Below are positions 20,830 to 31,280 of a stretch of 64,000 bases of DNA, in pieces. Every line of letters starts with the position of its first letter. Position 1 is the stretch's first letter. The notes beneath the pieces were generated by a model that had not been told where the DNA came from, ran no database searches, and was given only the letters and a program-made list of their open reading frames with translations. This DNA is from Anastrepha obliqua. Its lineage: Eukaryota; Arthropoda; Insecta; Diptera; Tephritidae. The stretch lies in contig NC_072892.1 in NCBI RefSeq assembly GCF_027943255.1, positions 31,147,792 through 31,211,791 on the forward strand. Reading direction: 5' to 3'. The position numbers and the translations under genes are program-made.

Positions 20830-21545
20830 TGGCGAAAGGGCCCAGGTACTATAAAGCGCAGCGACAGCTTATTTACAGAATTTGAAATCATCTATAAACA
20901 CCATTCGGGAAATATCGAAGCATTTGCGATGTTCTAAAAATATGGTTTATAAGGCACTTTAACGTATTGAGACATCTGGTAGCGCAAATAATGGGGCAAG
21001 GACTCAGAGAACCAAACAATACACGTAGAGAAGATAAGTTGATATGAAGCATAGCCACATTGTTAAGCTGACATTTAAAAGCTCCAGCGCTATCAAGGAT
21101 ACAAATAACGAAAATCCATACCCTGACGCCAAATAGCAGAAAAATAAGATACAACATTTTGTAGGATGATAAATCAAAGTTCTATCGTTTCGGATGCAGT
21201 GGAAAAAGATATGTTTGGCGTCCCAAGAAAGAGTAACAAGCTTCACTTTTCACACCAAACTCTATAAAGCATGGCGGTGGTAATGTTATGGTATGGGCAT
21301 CTTTTTTCTGGCATGGCGTAGCTCCAATTCATAAACCAAACACCCGTAAGGACCAACATCTTTCGTTTCCACGACAGTCAGTTCTACGTTACCGAAACGA
21401 CCCGGATTTATATCCGGCCAAGGACTGTCACTCCAGCAGCATTCCCCGTATGTAAGTATGGGGAATGTTTATGCTGCTACAATAACGACAACCAGCATCT
21501 TTATAAATACATTATAACAGACGTAATGCTGAAGAAAATTTAATC
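20830..21545 (+). mobile_element. Tc1-like transposase fragment, interrupted
   Basis: Plus-strand pieces include MAKGPRYYKAQRQL near 20828 and RYVWRPKKE near 21213. At 21260-21325 there is SIKHGGGNVMVWASFFWHGVAP (split across the field limit), the Tc1 core around the second catalytic region. Reading resumes after the short repeat (21364-21490) with HLYKYIITDVML. Several stops. The interruption left a target duplication. Confidence 0.7.
21364..21490 (+). mobile_element. (CAA)n-tailed structured short repeat, copy 2
   Basis: Inserted in the Tc1 fragment. The flanks ACCAACATCTTT (21352-21363) and ACCAGCATCTTT (21491-21502) form a 12-bp target duplication with one mismatch. It starts CGTTTCCACGACAGTC and contains CCGGATTTATATCCGG, GGACTGTC and CAGCATTCCCC paired with GGGGAAT...GCTGCT. 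The tail is CAATAACGACAACC, slightly mutated. Confidence 0.88.
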
Positions 21546-21794
21546 TGACGATGACATCTCTCTAATCGGGTTGCGAAAGTTCACAAAGTTTTCCCACGTT
21601 TTGAGCATCGATCTTTAAACATTTCAGAATGTTTATTGAGTGACTTAAAAACACCTGATAGCAGAAAATCTATTCTCTTGTGTTCATTTATTTTTAACAT
21701 CATTACTGGGACTATTGATTGTCCCTTCCTTCTGAGTAAAATTCAATTTAATGTTCCCTATAAGAATCTTCGACACTATGAAATAGATGCAGAC

Positions 21795-22205
21795 AGACCG
21801 GAAACGGCATTCATTGGGAGTCTATTAGCACCTTCCTAAACACCCGACCCGCGATTGCCGTTATCGGAGACCAACCACTACCACTACTTACTGCAGACGA
21901 AGATGAGCTTCAGCTGCCTCGCGAGACCCGTGCAACTTTGGCTCAATTACGATCTGGTTAGTGTAGTAGGTTGAACTCCTACTTATCCGGAATAGATCCC
22001 GACATACTCAATATATGTTCGGCATGTGAGCGCACACCTTGCGATACTAACAACCAAAAATTCACATGCCATCTCATACCCAGTCACCTAACACCCCTCT
22101 CCCTCCCTGTCGAAATAGTACGTTTCCTGATGCTGCCATTAGATGAGTTAGACAATGACTACAGTACGGACAGGGTCAACACGATGAAACCTTACAAATT
22201 GGCTT
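21795..22205 (+). mobile_element. J-family LINE 3' fragment
   Basis: The plus-strand frame reads TRATLAQLRSG, then CSRLNSYLSGIDPDILNICS, a CxxC...H...C knuckle (CSACERTPCDTN) and LPLDELDNDYSTD near the stop. The same order occurs at 32760-33222. This is the far C-terminus of a LINE polyprotein after RNase H, carrying one in-frame stop and a small frameshift. Confidence 0.7.
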
Positions 22206-22296
22206 CTTGATAACCAATTATGGGGTGAATGTTCCGATTTCTGGGGTATGTGGGGATATAAATTTGTTTTTCAAATCTTTTGGTGCTGATTTTACA

Positions 22297-22578
22297 AGAC
22301 CGTCGTAGCCGTATGAGTTGGTGCGTAACTATCATTCAGAAGTACGTAGATTCGAATGTCCATGAAACACCAAAATTGTAGAAAGCTTTTGCAAAAAAAT
22401 GGCAAGCCTCCGATTGTAGTTCTGCCATGAAAAAGCTCCTAAAAAAAGCCATCTGCCGTTCGGAGTCGGCTTCAAGCTGTAAGTCATTCCATTTGTGGAA
22501 CAACATCACCACGCACACCACTAATAGGAGCAGGAGCTAGGCCAAACACCCAAAAAGGGTCTAAGAGCCAATTATAGT
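22297..22578 (+). mobile_element. tRNA-derived SINE, copy 2
   Basis: The head CGTCGTAGCCGTATGAGTTGG has an A-box-like element and GATTCGAATGTCC a mutated B box. A 14-base shorter spacer separates them compared with copy 1. The body shares GCCATGAAAAAGCTCCT, CCGTTCGGAGTCGGCTT and GCCAAACACCCAAAAAGG. It lacks part of the CCCTCGGCAGG segment. Diverged and probably silent. Confidence 0.8.
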
Positions 22579-24005
22579 AATCATTGTATGCCATCTTAGT
22601 CAACCATCTTAAACTATTTTTTTTTACTTAGTAGTAAGAATCTATGTATACATTCAAAAAATTTATTTACAGAAAGCAAATAATATCAGTTATTTCGTGA
22701 ACAAACTGCTTTTACATCCTCTGTTATGTCAGCAAATCAGTTGATTTTTTCTAAATCGCTGAGAGCTAGTTAACGGTCTGATGTTGGCCATACTGTAGAG
22801 AATTCACTACACTGTGACTGCTGTACGCATACATTTGTTCATACTTCTAAATATATTTCGTCCCCTTTCGAAGCAGCTATCAAACTCTCTTTTATGACCC
22901 CGAAACGTTGTTCCTAGAGTATTTGTAGTTTATTGAGTAGCCAGAAATCTCCCGGAATGTAACGGTTGTGAAACCACTTGGATCAAGTTTTTGGCCAAAT
23001 GGTCGCGAGCAACACAATTTTTTTGTACTACGAGCTTACAAAAAAAAAAAGAAGATAAATATGTATGTATTTATTCAAATTGATATACCCTTGAATTTTA
23101 AACTGGAAAATCACCTTTTAATTTGATCACAGTAGCCTCTTTGCAATCTTTTATCTTTTACTATCTTTCTGTTTCGTAGTGGTGCCCCCCACCAACGTTT
23201 ATGACCCAACCGTAGTACTACTGATACCTTCGTTTGTTTTGATTCTACATTTGCCTTTTGTCATTGCGCCGTACGACCATCGACTTTGTTTACGTTTGCC
23301 ATTCGCTCTTTTCTACGGCCTCGTTTACTGTCGTTTGATTGTTTTTTTGCCTCCTCTCAACTGAAAGTTCACCAAGACTTTTTGTCGTCCAAGTGTAATT
23401 CTGCCAACATTCTTATGGCTCTTTAGACCGTTTGTTAACGATTTTTGCTAGCTTTGTTCGTTCTTTTTCCCTCTCAGATATTAATCCAATTTTACAGCAA
23501 TGTACTTAATATTACAGTACAGGTTCGTACTCTGTTTTCCACCTTTCCGGTCGTCACACAACTTTAATCAGCTTTCTGCGCTGCGCGTAACAGTGTTAGA
23601 AATTTTTCTTATGCGGCTCGGCTCGCCTGTTGTTGGTGCGATCTGAGTGTAATAATTCAAAGCAAAAATACCAAACTGGTTGTTGACTCTTACACTCGTA
23701 CCTGGGTACATACACCTATTACGTGTTTAAACAGTTATACCGATGTTCATGCATATGTGGGGATGTATGTGTGTACATGAATTTATGTAGTCAGATTACA
23801 ATCGTTAAAATTATAGGCCAGTAAGCGTAAAATATGAGTCAAGTGGATAATTGCCAAATAGTCAAAAAGAATATAACAGTACTGTTAGTGTAAGTACCAT
23901 GACGAAAGTAAAGATTTGGACCTTAGCGATCACAAAAATACTTGGTAAACTTATATGAAATAATTTAAGTGTTCGAAAAAAAAAATTTGAAAAAAATATA
24001 TATGA
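22579..24005. other. Unassigned DNA; possible minus-strand 5' exon near 23560-23670
   Basis: No coding gene or transposon recognised. At 23560-23670 a GC-richer patch reads, on the minus strand, TTACACTCAGATCGCACC and then CAACAACAGGCGAGCC. This resembles a fly initiator plus 5' leader and could be a canoe 5' UTR exon, but I found no convincing donor. Confidence 0.25.
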
Positions 24006-24007
24006 TA

Positions 24008-24389
24008 TAAAGGGTGGTTAAGTTTTAAGGGCCGGTGTGGATTTTGAATAAAATACAATTGTTTTAGGAAATTATTGTCATTTCTCTTTATTATGATAAT
24101 ATTGGTATGGCTCAATTACGTATGGAATAAAATATTGGCCAAATGGGCGCCGCAGCCTCGGCGGCACACCTCCATCCGATGGTCCAAATTTTCGATGACG
24201 CTGAGGCATAATTGAGGTTCTATGCAGTTAATGTGCCGAATTATCCCATCCTTTAGCTCTTGAATTGTTGCTGGCTTATCCACGTACACCTTTTCTTTCA
24301 AATAACCCCAAAGAATGAGGTCCAACGGTTCGTTGACGTTTAGGTGTGGCTCGCATTCAACATCGGTCTTGAAATTTAACCACCCTTTG
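24008..24389 (-). mobile_element. 382-bp deletion derivative of a rosa-like transposon
   Basis: The ends TAAAGGGTGGTTAAGTTT and CAAAGGGTGGTTAAATTTC (other strand) are flanked by TA at 24006-24007 and 24390-24391. The minus-strand frame keeps only the last transposase part: LDLILWGYLKEKVYVDKPAT, IENLDHRMEVCRRG and AHLANILFHT. A related fragment lies at 46345-46556. It is non-autonomous, with a 5' deletion of the transposase. Confidence 0.8.
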
Positions 24390-24560
24390 TATAATAAATA
24401 AATAATAAAAAAATAATAATAATAAAAAAATAAATATAAAAAAATTAAGAAAAGTAAAGAAATAAAAATGAGTAAATAAATAGAAGACAAATAAATAAAA
24501 AATTAATAAATATAAAAATAAATAAAAAATAATAAATAATAATAAAAAACAAATATATTA
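24390..24560. repeat. AAT/AAAT-rich low-complexity tract
   Basis: Imperfect AATA, AAAT and AATAAT repeats directly beside the transposon end. No coding content. Confidence 0.7.
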
Positions 24561-25056
24561 AAAATATAATGCAACTGCCCGTAAAAATAATTTCGATCTG
24601 TTCGACGCCTAATAGTTAGATAAAATCCTACTCCTAATCGTTCACAAATTTTTCTTCAATAGGTTCCAAACACGCCCTTGAGACTAATAGCCTTAGAACT
24701 TTGTACAACAAGCACACAAGTTAAGGTAGGTGCGGCTATTAAAGAACGGAACTGACGATGTAAAATATTTTACTTAGTTTTTATGTACTTATACTCAGCG
24801 CCAAAAAAAGTGTACACCACATATTGGCAAGTTTTGAGTTTTTACTTTTATTAAAAAAAAAAAACATTTTGATTTTTTACTTTTATTTAAAAAAAAAAAA
24901 CATTTTGATTTTTTACTTTTATTTAAAAAAAAAATTATTTTTTCTATTTTTCAAACTACATATAGTCTATGTGCAGAGATCAAGATAGGAGATAGATAGG
25001 AAGCTACGGAATTAGTGAATTACCATTCTGAGTGACAGCCAGGATGCACTCAAGAT
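24561..25056. repeat. Unassigned DNA with a three-fold 36-bp tandem repeat
   Basis: At about 24836-24935 the unit TTTTTACTTTTATTTAAAAA followed by ACATTTTGAT is repeated three times with almost no change. The rest has no recognisable feature. Confidence 0.6.
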
Positions 25057-25178
25057 CACGACAGTCGGTTCTACATTACCGGAACGACCCGGCCGGTAGG
25101 ACCTAGCCAAGGACTGTCACTCCAGACGCATTCTCCGCGCATCTATGGGGAATGTTTATGCTGCTGAAACAACAACAA
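25048..25178 (+). mobile_element. (CAA)n-tailed structured short repeat, copy 3
   Basis: Shares CACGACAGTCGGTTCTAC, GCCAAGGACTGTCACTCCAG and GGGGAATGTTTATGCTGCT with the other copies, and ends AACAACAACAACC. The central CCGGATTTATATCCGG hairpin is replaced by CCGGCCGGTAGGACC. That makes it the most altered full-length copy. Confidence 0.8.
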
Positions 25179-25284
25179 CCTTATCTTTCTTCGAGGTTAA
25201 GTCTATGAGTGTACAGAGAAACTAAATCTATTCGGATTTTATAAGCGCATCAGGGTCATATGGTTTCCAAGACATATAAGTAGG

Positions 25285-25440
25285 AATACCTAAAAATGAG
25301 GCGGCTGCTGAATTGGCTAGAAAAGCTGAGGCCTCGCTAGTAATAGGACCAAAAAAATTCCTTGCTTTGGGACAGCATACCATCAAGAAAGAGCTTAAAA
25401 GCGTAGAACTTAGGCTCTTAGCCTCTATAACCTGGCACCC
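25285..25440 (+). mobile_element. LINE fragment downstream of RNase H
   Basis: The plus-strand frame AAAELARKAEASLVIGPKKF then LALGQHTIKKELKSVELRL corresponds to the segment after the RNase H active site in LINEs. The related copy at about 50690-50790 reads GNEVAR...IGPELFLGMGQYTIK. Too short to assign to a clade. Confidence 0.55.
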
Positions 25441-25454
25441 AACAATGGCATTAG

Positions 25455-26370
25455 GTTAGATTAGGTTGAAGCGGTTGTCCACTGTGGGATACACTCAGGC
25501 TCATGGCCCATTGTGATGCCGCGTGCGGAACTTGCCTTTATACCTCCTACTCCCACACTGGACTTTCAAAAATTGTTTAAGATCCTTAATTCCGACAGAG
25601 CCGAGATCTTCCAATTCATTAAAGGATTGTCTACCCAAAATGGGGAGACTACGTCTGGATAGAGCGGGACAGTGACACAGAGGGTGCGGGATTGTCTCTT
25701 CCTCTTCCTCGTCTAGACAATTTCTGCAGAAGTCATGTGTTTGCACACACCCATTCTCTGGGCGTGCCTACCAATTAGGCAATGCCCAGTTATAACTGAA
25801 ATCACTGTGTTATCTCTTCTTAGGAGAAGTTCCGTGCGTTTAGCATTGAGAGTCGGCCACAGCTGTCGGGCGTTTTTGCAATGGCATCATTACGCCATTT
25901 TTTATTCGCGACTTTTACGATTTCTTCCAAGCTAAGTAGTTTACATGTTTGTAAGGGTATATACCTATACCATTGTCTATGTGGCCATCGGTCAATTTGG
26001 TGCCGATTCTCGCTAGTTCATCGGCTCTGCAGTTCCCCACAATGTCACAATAGCCAGGAACATCATGAGGTGAATCTCGGTTAGAGGGTTCAAGCATCTC
26101 CTCACTGGCATTCTCCCAGGTCACCGCAGATTACGCAGCTGTCTGCATAGGCCCAGGATATGGTCCACCGACTCCTGCCGCTTTTGCGAATAATCCCCGG
26201 AAGATTCAACAAGCGAGAAGAAATAGACATTTCGGCCTGATATGGACAGAAGAAAAGCAAATACACTCAGCCCAACCCAGCTCCACGGTGGGTTCCGTGT
26301 TACCACAACGGAACTTACCTGGTCTATGTTAGTTGGCTATTCTAAACTGACTGCCACAGGAACCTAACCT
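25455..26370 (-). mobile_element. LINE 3' remnant with RNase H end and zinc knuckle
   Basis: On the minus strand, 26124-25915 includes DIVGNCRADELARIGTKLTD (RNase H end). 25746-25501 includes THDFCRNCLDEEEEETIPHP, then LCHCPALSRRSLPILG, a CCHC-type knuckle, related in order to the remnant at 10975-11815. A second knuckle-like stretch (ESVDHILGLCRQLRNLR) lies at 26180-26121. CCTAACCTAACCTAA at about 26363 is a LINE-end-like string. Several frames, inactive. Confidence 0.65.
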
Positions 26371-27492
26371 AACCTAAGAACTAATACAATTATGGTTATA
26401 CCACAGTATTTGTGACCTATCGGTCATGAAGAAATGATATTTTATAAATGTATGTATGTACGTAGTATGATTGCACATACACATAAACAGTTAACATATT
26501 TTGACTCAAAACAAAAAAAAAAGAAGAAATTAATTGAAATATTAAGTAATTCCAAGAAAGGCTAGAGATCTTTGCTCTGAACGCAAGAACTCCTAACATC
26601 AGATGAGTGCTTTTGTGAGGCCGCAAAAAATGTAGACATTTGTATGTATGTATGTATGGATGTGTATAAATGCTAATTGAGGAAGCTTCGCTTAGGTCAT
26701 TGATGAAATTACTTAATTAAATATGCATTTACTCACTGCTCGCCGTTTGCATGAATATTTATGCTTTTCGTAATATAAAATTCAACAAGCCAATAGACAA
26801 CAATAGTAATAAAGAGGCAAACGCAGCTGAATAGTAAAATATAGAAACGAAAACAAATGCTATAAATACATAATTCAATTTGCATACCAAGCAATAACTT
26901 ATTTCCCTGTGGCATATCTTACTAGCACTCAGGCTAAAAGAAGTATTGATTTAGCGCAAAACACAAATATTTTGGCAAGGCGTGGTTCTTCAAAACACGT
27001 AGTAGGACACACATTGCGGCATTGAGCATTAATACTCTTGCCTGGTATACTTGCACTCGTATTGTGCACCTAATTATTATTTCATAAGGCACTTAATTCC
27101 ATTGGCGCATGCGTGAATGCACCTGCATGCACGCACGTAAATCGATGCCACTTGGGATCGACCAGTAATTGAAAGCTTCTGCTTGGCGCATTGGAAGCCA
27201 GTTCTATACCAGCCATGCGTGAGACGATTTGCGCCAACATTCCTGAGTAAGTCGTTCTCGCTTTGTCTACACGTAGTAAAACTCGTTTCGTTTTGAATTG
27301 AAGGCTTTAACGGTGTTGAAATTTGTGAATTCTGCTTTGATTTGTTGTTTAGAATAGAGGAATTAGACAGGGAAAATAATTTGGAAAATATATTTTTATG
27401 TGCTTACGATGAATATTTTGTCAAATATTTAAATCTGTTCACGCCGCATCATTCGTTACTCCTCGGTCATTGTTAATAAATACACAACTCCA
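26371..27492. other. Unassigned DNA
   Basis: Holds TATG-type simple repeats near 26444 and 26641. No exon or transposon recognised. The less AT-rich segment near 27100-27260 is the only candidate for conserved non-coding sequence. Confidence 0.35.
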
Positions 27493-27621
27493 TTCGTTTC
27501 TACGACAGTCGGTTCTACGTTACCGAAACGATCCGGATTTATATCCGGTCAAGGACTTTCACTCCAGCAGCATTCCCCATATGCAAGTATGGGGAATGTT
27601 TATGCTGCTACAACAACAACA
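27493..27621 (+). mobile_element. (CAA)n-tailed structured short repeat, copy 4 (best preserved)
   Basis: A perfect 11-bp target duplication, ACACAACTCCA, lies at 27482-27492 and 27622-27632, which fixes the element at 129 bp. It starts TTCGTTTCTACGACAGTCGG and carries CCGGATTTATATCCGG, AGCAGCATTCCCC paired with GGGGAATGTTTATGCTGCT, and the tail ACAACAACAACA. The long frame across it (ending MLLQQQQHNSN) is a by-product of the CAA tail. Confidence 0.92.
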
Positions 27622-27632
27622 ACACAACTCCA

Positions 27633-28118
27633 ATTGCCAATTTAATGTAATATTTAATTTAGTATCGCCTGCTCGCTAACTCTCACTGAAAGTAGTAGAT
27701 TTTATGCAATTTCAATTAAACTATAAATTGTAACTGTATAATCATCATAATTATTATAAATACCCAGGAACTCTGCGATTCCTAAGCTCAAAATTATTAT
27801 TATTTTTTAATTTTCCTATGATAAAATTTAACCATTTTTTTTCTGCAATCCCTGCCCTGTTTTTTTTTAAAGTTTAAAATTTCCGTTGCTTCATTTATTT
27901 AATACAAACTTTTCAAATACCTATCACTTTTCACCACAAGCCTGGTATTGGCTATTTGTGGAACTGTAACAAATTTCATTATCTTGAAATTTGTGATTCT
28001 GAAGAAAAGCGATTTGGAAATTTCAGTTCATAGGTACCACGCCTCCTTTTCCAATACCTACCACATTCCACTATACGACAGCCATTTGCAATTTGCGTAA
28101 CTGCATCAAATCTCAATA
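27633..28118. other. Unassigned AT-rich DNA
   Basis: No feature recognised before the mariner element. Confidence 0.4.
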
Positions 28119-28120
28119 TA

Positions 28121-29365
28121 TTGGGTAGTCGAAAAAGTCTTTTCGTATTGAACTTTATTAAATCAAATATGTACCATTTTGGTCGATCACCTTTTGCCAT
28201 TTTTCTTCTAGAGACATTATTCCATCAGTGTACAACTTTTGCGGTTTCTCGGCGAAAAACTGCGACAAGTAATTTTCACAGGCTTCTCTTGAAACCAACT
28301 TTACTCCATTAAGGGAGTTCTGCATTGACCGAAACAAATGGTAGTCCGATGGTGCAAGGTCAGGGCTATATGGTGGATGCATCAAAACTTTCCAGCCAAG
28401 CTCTCCCAGTTTTTGCCGAGTCATCAAAGATGTGTGTGGCCTGGCGTTGTCTTGATGGAAGACGACGCCCTTTCTGCTGATCAGTTCTGGCCGGTTTTTT
28501 CGATTGCTTGCTTCAATCTCATTAGTTGTTGACAGTAAAGTGTAGAATCAATCGTTCGAGCAGGCTGAAGCAGCTCATAGTGGATGATTCCTTTCCAATC
28601 CCACCAAACACACAGCATAACCTTTCGAGGCGTCAATCCTGGCTTTGCGACCATTTGTTGAGCTTCACCACCCTTGCACCATGATCTTTTTCGCACATTA
28701 TTGCCGTATTTGATCCACTTTTCGTCTCCTGTTACCATTCGCTTCATAAATGGTTCGATTTCATTTCGTTTCAGCAAAGAATCGCAGATGTTAATTCGTT
28801 CCATTAAATTTTTCACAGACAATTCATGTGGTACCCAAACATCGAGCTTCTTTTTGTAACCAGCCTTTTTTAAATGGTTCAAACCCGTTTGATGATGAAT
28901 GTTTAGTGCCTTGGCGATGTCATGGCAGCTTATGTGATGGTCCTGGTCAATCTTTTCCATAATTTCATCGACTTTTTCAACGATAGGTCGACCGGAGCGA
29001 GGTGCATCTTTCACATCGAAATTTCCAGAACGGAAGCAAGCGAACCATTGTTGTGCTACACGAAGTGATACAGCATCGTCTCCATAAACTTCACAAATTT
29101 CATTGGTGGCTTGCGTGGCATTCTTCCCGTTTTTATACAAAATTTTCAAAATATAGCGAATTTCTTTATTATTTTCACTCATTTTTGAACAGCTATAACT
29201 TTTTTCCAACTTCTCCGAATTTAATTTTTTTTTGGTTAAATGAAGCTTAAAATGTCACCTTTCTAACACCATATGATATGACACAATGTGATTGGTAGCA
29301 CTGGAGATAGATGACTCCAACGACATCTATTGACAAAATACGAAAAGACTTTTTCGACTACCCAA
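28121..29365 (-). mobile_element. Nearly intact mariner element
   Basis: Both ends carry the same terminal repeat beginning TTGGGTAGTCGAAAAAGTCT and identical for at least 29 bp, with TA at 28119-28120 and 29366-29367. At 1245 bp it is the normal length for mariner. The transposase (28158-29182, minus strand) is open except for one frameshift. Identical ends and near-open coding suggest a recent insertion. Confidence 0.95.
28158..29182 (-). pseudogene. Mariner DD34D transposase, single frameshift
   Basis: The likely start is MSENNKEIRYILKILYKNGK at 29182. In order there are a bipartite helix-turn-helix (to about residue 110), the linker WVPHELSVKN, VTGDEKWIKYGN (first Asp), CVWWDWKGIIHYELL, then HQDNARPHTS (second Asp) and YSPDLAPSDYHLF (third Asp), the last two 34 residues apart. 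Near 28485-28495 the reading frame shifts by one base in an A run (ATCGAAAAAACCGG, six A). The upstream frame then ends at TGA while the downstream frame stays open to 28158. Overall size is about 341 residues, standard for mariner. Confidence 0.9.
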
Positions 29366-29443
29366 TATTAGCTTTAGTGCTTCTCCGGAATTTGATGTAT
29401 TCTGCACGTAAACATCCTCGAATCGTACCCTTGTTTGATTATA

Positions 29444-30538
29444 GAGGGAGTTCCTGAGGGATTGATTGATAGGTTAGTTTGGATTTGGCAGCTATTCGAG
29501 ACAGACGTCTTTCACGATTTTCGCTAAGATGGAAAAAGAGAAGTATCGTTCGGTAATTCGCTCTTTGATTTTGGATGGGAAAAAAATGCGAAGAGATAAA
29601 AGCAAAGTTGGATGCTGTCTATGGGGACGCTTTGCCATCTGCGACCACAGTTGAGGAGCGACCAGAACGTCAGGCAGAAATCATTCAAAAAACCCTCGAC
29701 ATGATTCTAGCTGATCGACGAACGAAAGTGCGCGAAGTTTCAGAGGTCATTCGAGTGTCGACCGGAACGCCAGTTAATATTTTACATGATAATTTAGCGA
29801 TGAAAGAATTGTCCACACAATGGGTGCTGCGATTGCTCACGGAGGACAACAAGCGGATGCGGCTGTTAACTTCGAAGCAGTTTTTGGCGCCATTTAAGCG
29901 AGATCCGAAGGAATTTTCGCGTCAAGTTGTCACCGTTGATGAAACCTGGATTCATAATTGCACACTAGAAACTAAGCATCAATTAGAATAAGGGATTTCT
30001 CCCGGTGAATCTGCTCCACAGAAGGCGAAGACAGTCCCATCAGCCATCGGCTGGAACGGTCATGGCGACGATTTTTGGGATGCGAGCGGCGTCATCCTTA
30101 TGGATGTTTTAGAGAAAGGAAGAACAATCACTGGACAATACTACAGTGAGTTATTGGACCGCTTTCACAAAAAATTTCAGGAGACTCGCCCGCATTAGGC
30201 GAAAAAGAAGATGATGTTCCACCACGATAACGCACCAGCACTTCAAACCGGAGTTGTCGCCGTCAAACTGCATGAATTGTGATATGAATTGCTGTCGCAC
30301 TACCCGTATTCACCCGATCTGGCTTCTGCGAATTTTTCTTGTTCCCTAACATGAAGAAATGGCTCGCGGGAAAAAAATTTAGTTCAAAAGAGACGGTCGC
30401 TGAGACAGAGGCGTATTTTGGAGAGTTCGACAAATCCTATTTTTTTGAGCAGCTAAAAAAAATAGCCGGGACGTTTTTTTGAAAAAAAAAAAAAAATTGT
30501 GTATTTATTTCTAACACGGGTACTTATTGAACCCCCCT
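29444..30538 (+). mobile_element. Second mariner-like element, decayed
   Basis: A plus-strand transposase starts at 29529 (MEKEKYRSVIRSLI). One extra A in the run at about 29579-29585 shifts it into the frame 29575-29991, which has HTH-like residues and VVTVDETWIHNC (first Asp region). A TAA follows at 29989-29991. Later pieces read LEKGRTITGQYYSELLDRF, MFHHDNAPA (second Asp) and YPYSPDLASANFFLFPNMKK, with the third Asp changed to Asn. The right end GAGGGGGGTTCAATAAG (other strand) has a weak left partner GAGGGAGTTCCTGAG. Boundaries are uncertain. Confidence 0.75.
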
Positions 30539-30959
30539 CGTATTAACACCACTTTTCCTTTAAACTACTTCAGCTTTGCCACAAACAAATCAATGATCTT
30601 CTGATCTTGCTTTGGAGAAGTACTTTATTTTGAGCCTCATCCTGAAAAGTCGTCCATGCTTTTAACATCAGAATACCATTGCAGTCATTTATTTATAAAC
30701 CTCTTCGACTTCTTCAAATATTTTGCTGCAGATGCACGTGACATTTTTGGATCTTTAGGATGTGTACATAGAAACACTGCTTGAAAGCCTTTTTTGCTCA
30801 TTTCGTTCACAACGTTCGCTTTCTAAATTTCTCACACAACTGACAAATTGCACAACGCGTATGGTAAAAAGGGTACGCCTATTTAGCAACATTTAATTTT
30901 TTTACAACGGAACTATAAGCTTGAATTCTGTCGGTCACGTTTCCATTAGGTAGACCGTA
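30539..30959. other. Unassigned DNA
   Basis: No gene recognised. It may contain further mariner-related relics: on the minus strand around 30570-30840 the reading suggests a transposase N-terminus, but too decayed to call. Confidence 0.3.
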
Positions 30960-31280
30960 TGTTTTTAGGAGGTGCAAAAGCAATTGAAAGCCTTAGTTAA
31001 TGTGGGACTTTAACGCTACTAAACAAACCTCAAGCCCGACGATTCATCCTACAGGGATATCGATTTAGTAATTACGTGTGGAGGCCGTAACAGCTATAAG
31101 ATGTTCCTTGAATGTTAGCCTGGAATCACCACCTGGAATTCTGTATTGTGTCCACCAACTAGCTTTTCTTTCTGCCTGCTCCTACTGATCAGCACCACTT
31201 CTGTTTTTTCGGCAGTTAGTTGCAAGCTGGTGCTATTCAACCAACTTTGTAGCATTGTTACGGCAACACTAAAACCAAGT
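30960..31280 (-). mobile_element. LINE RT-thumb fragment
   Basis: On the minus strand the frame LQSWLNSTSLQLTAEKTEVV then LISRSRQKEKLVGGHNTEFQ matches the conserved stretch after the RT active site of Jockey/R1-like elements (WLDSxxLxLAxEKTExVL). It is short, with stops further on. Confidence 0.65.
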
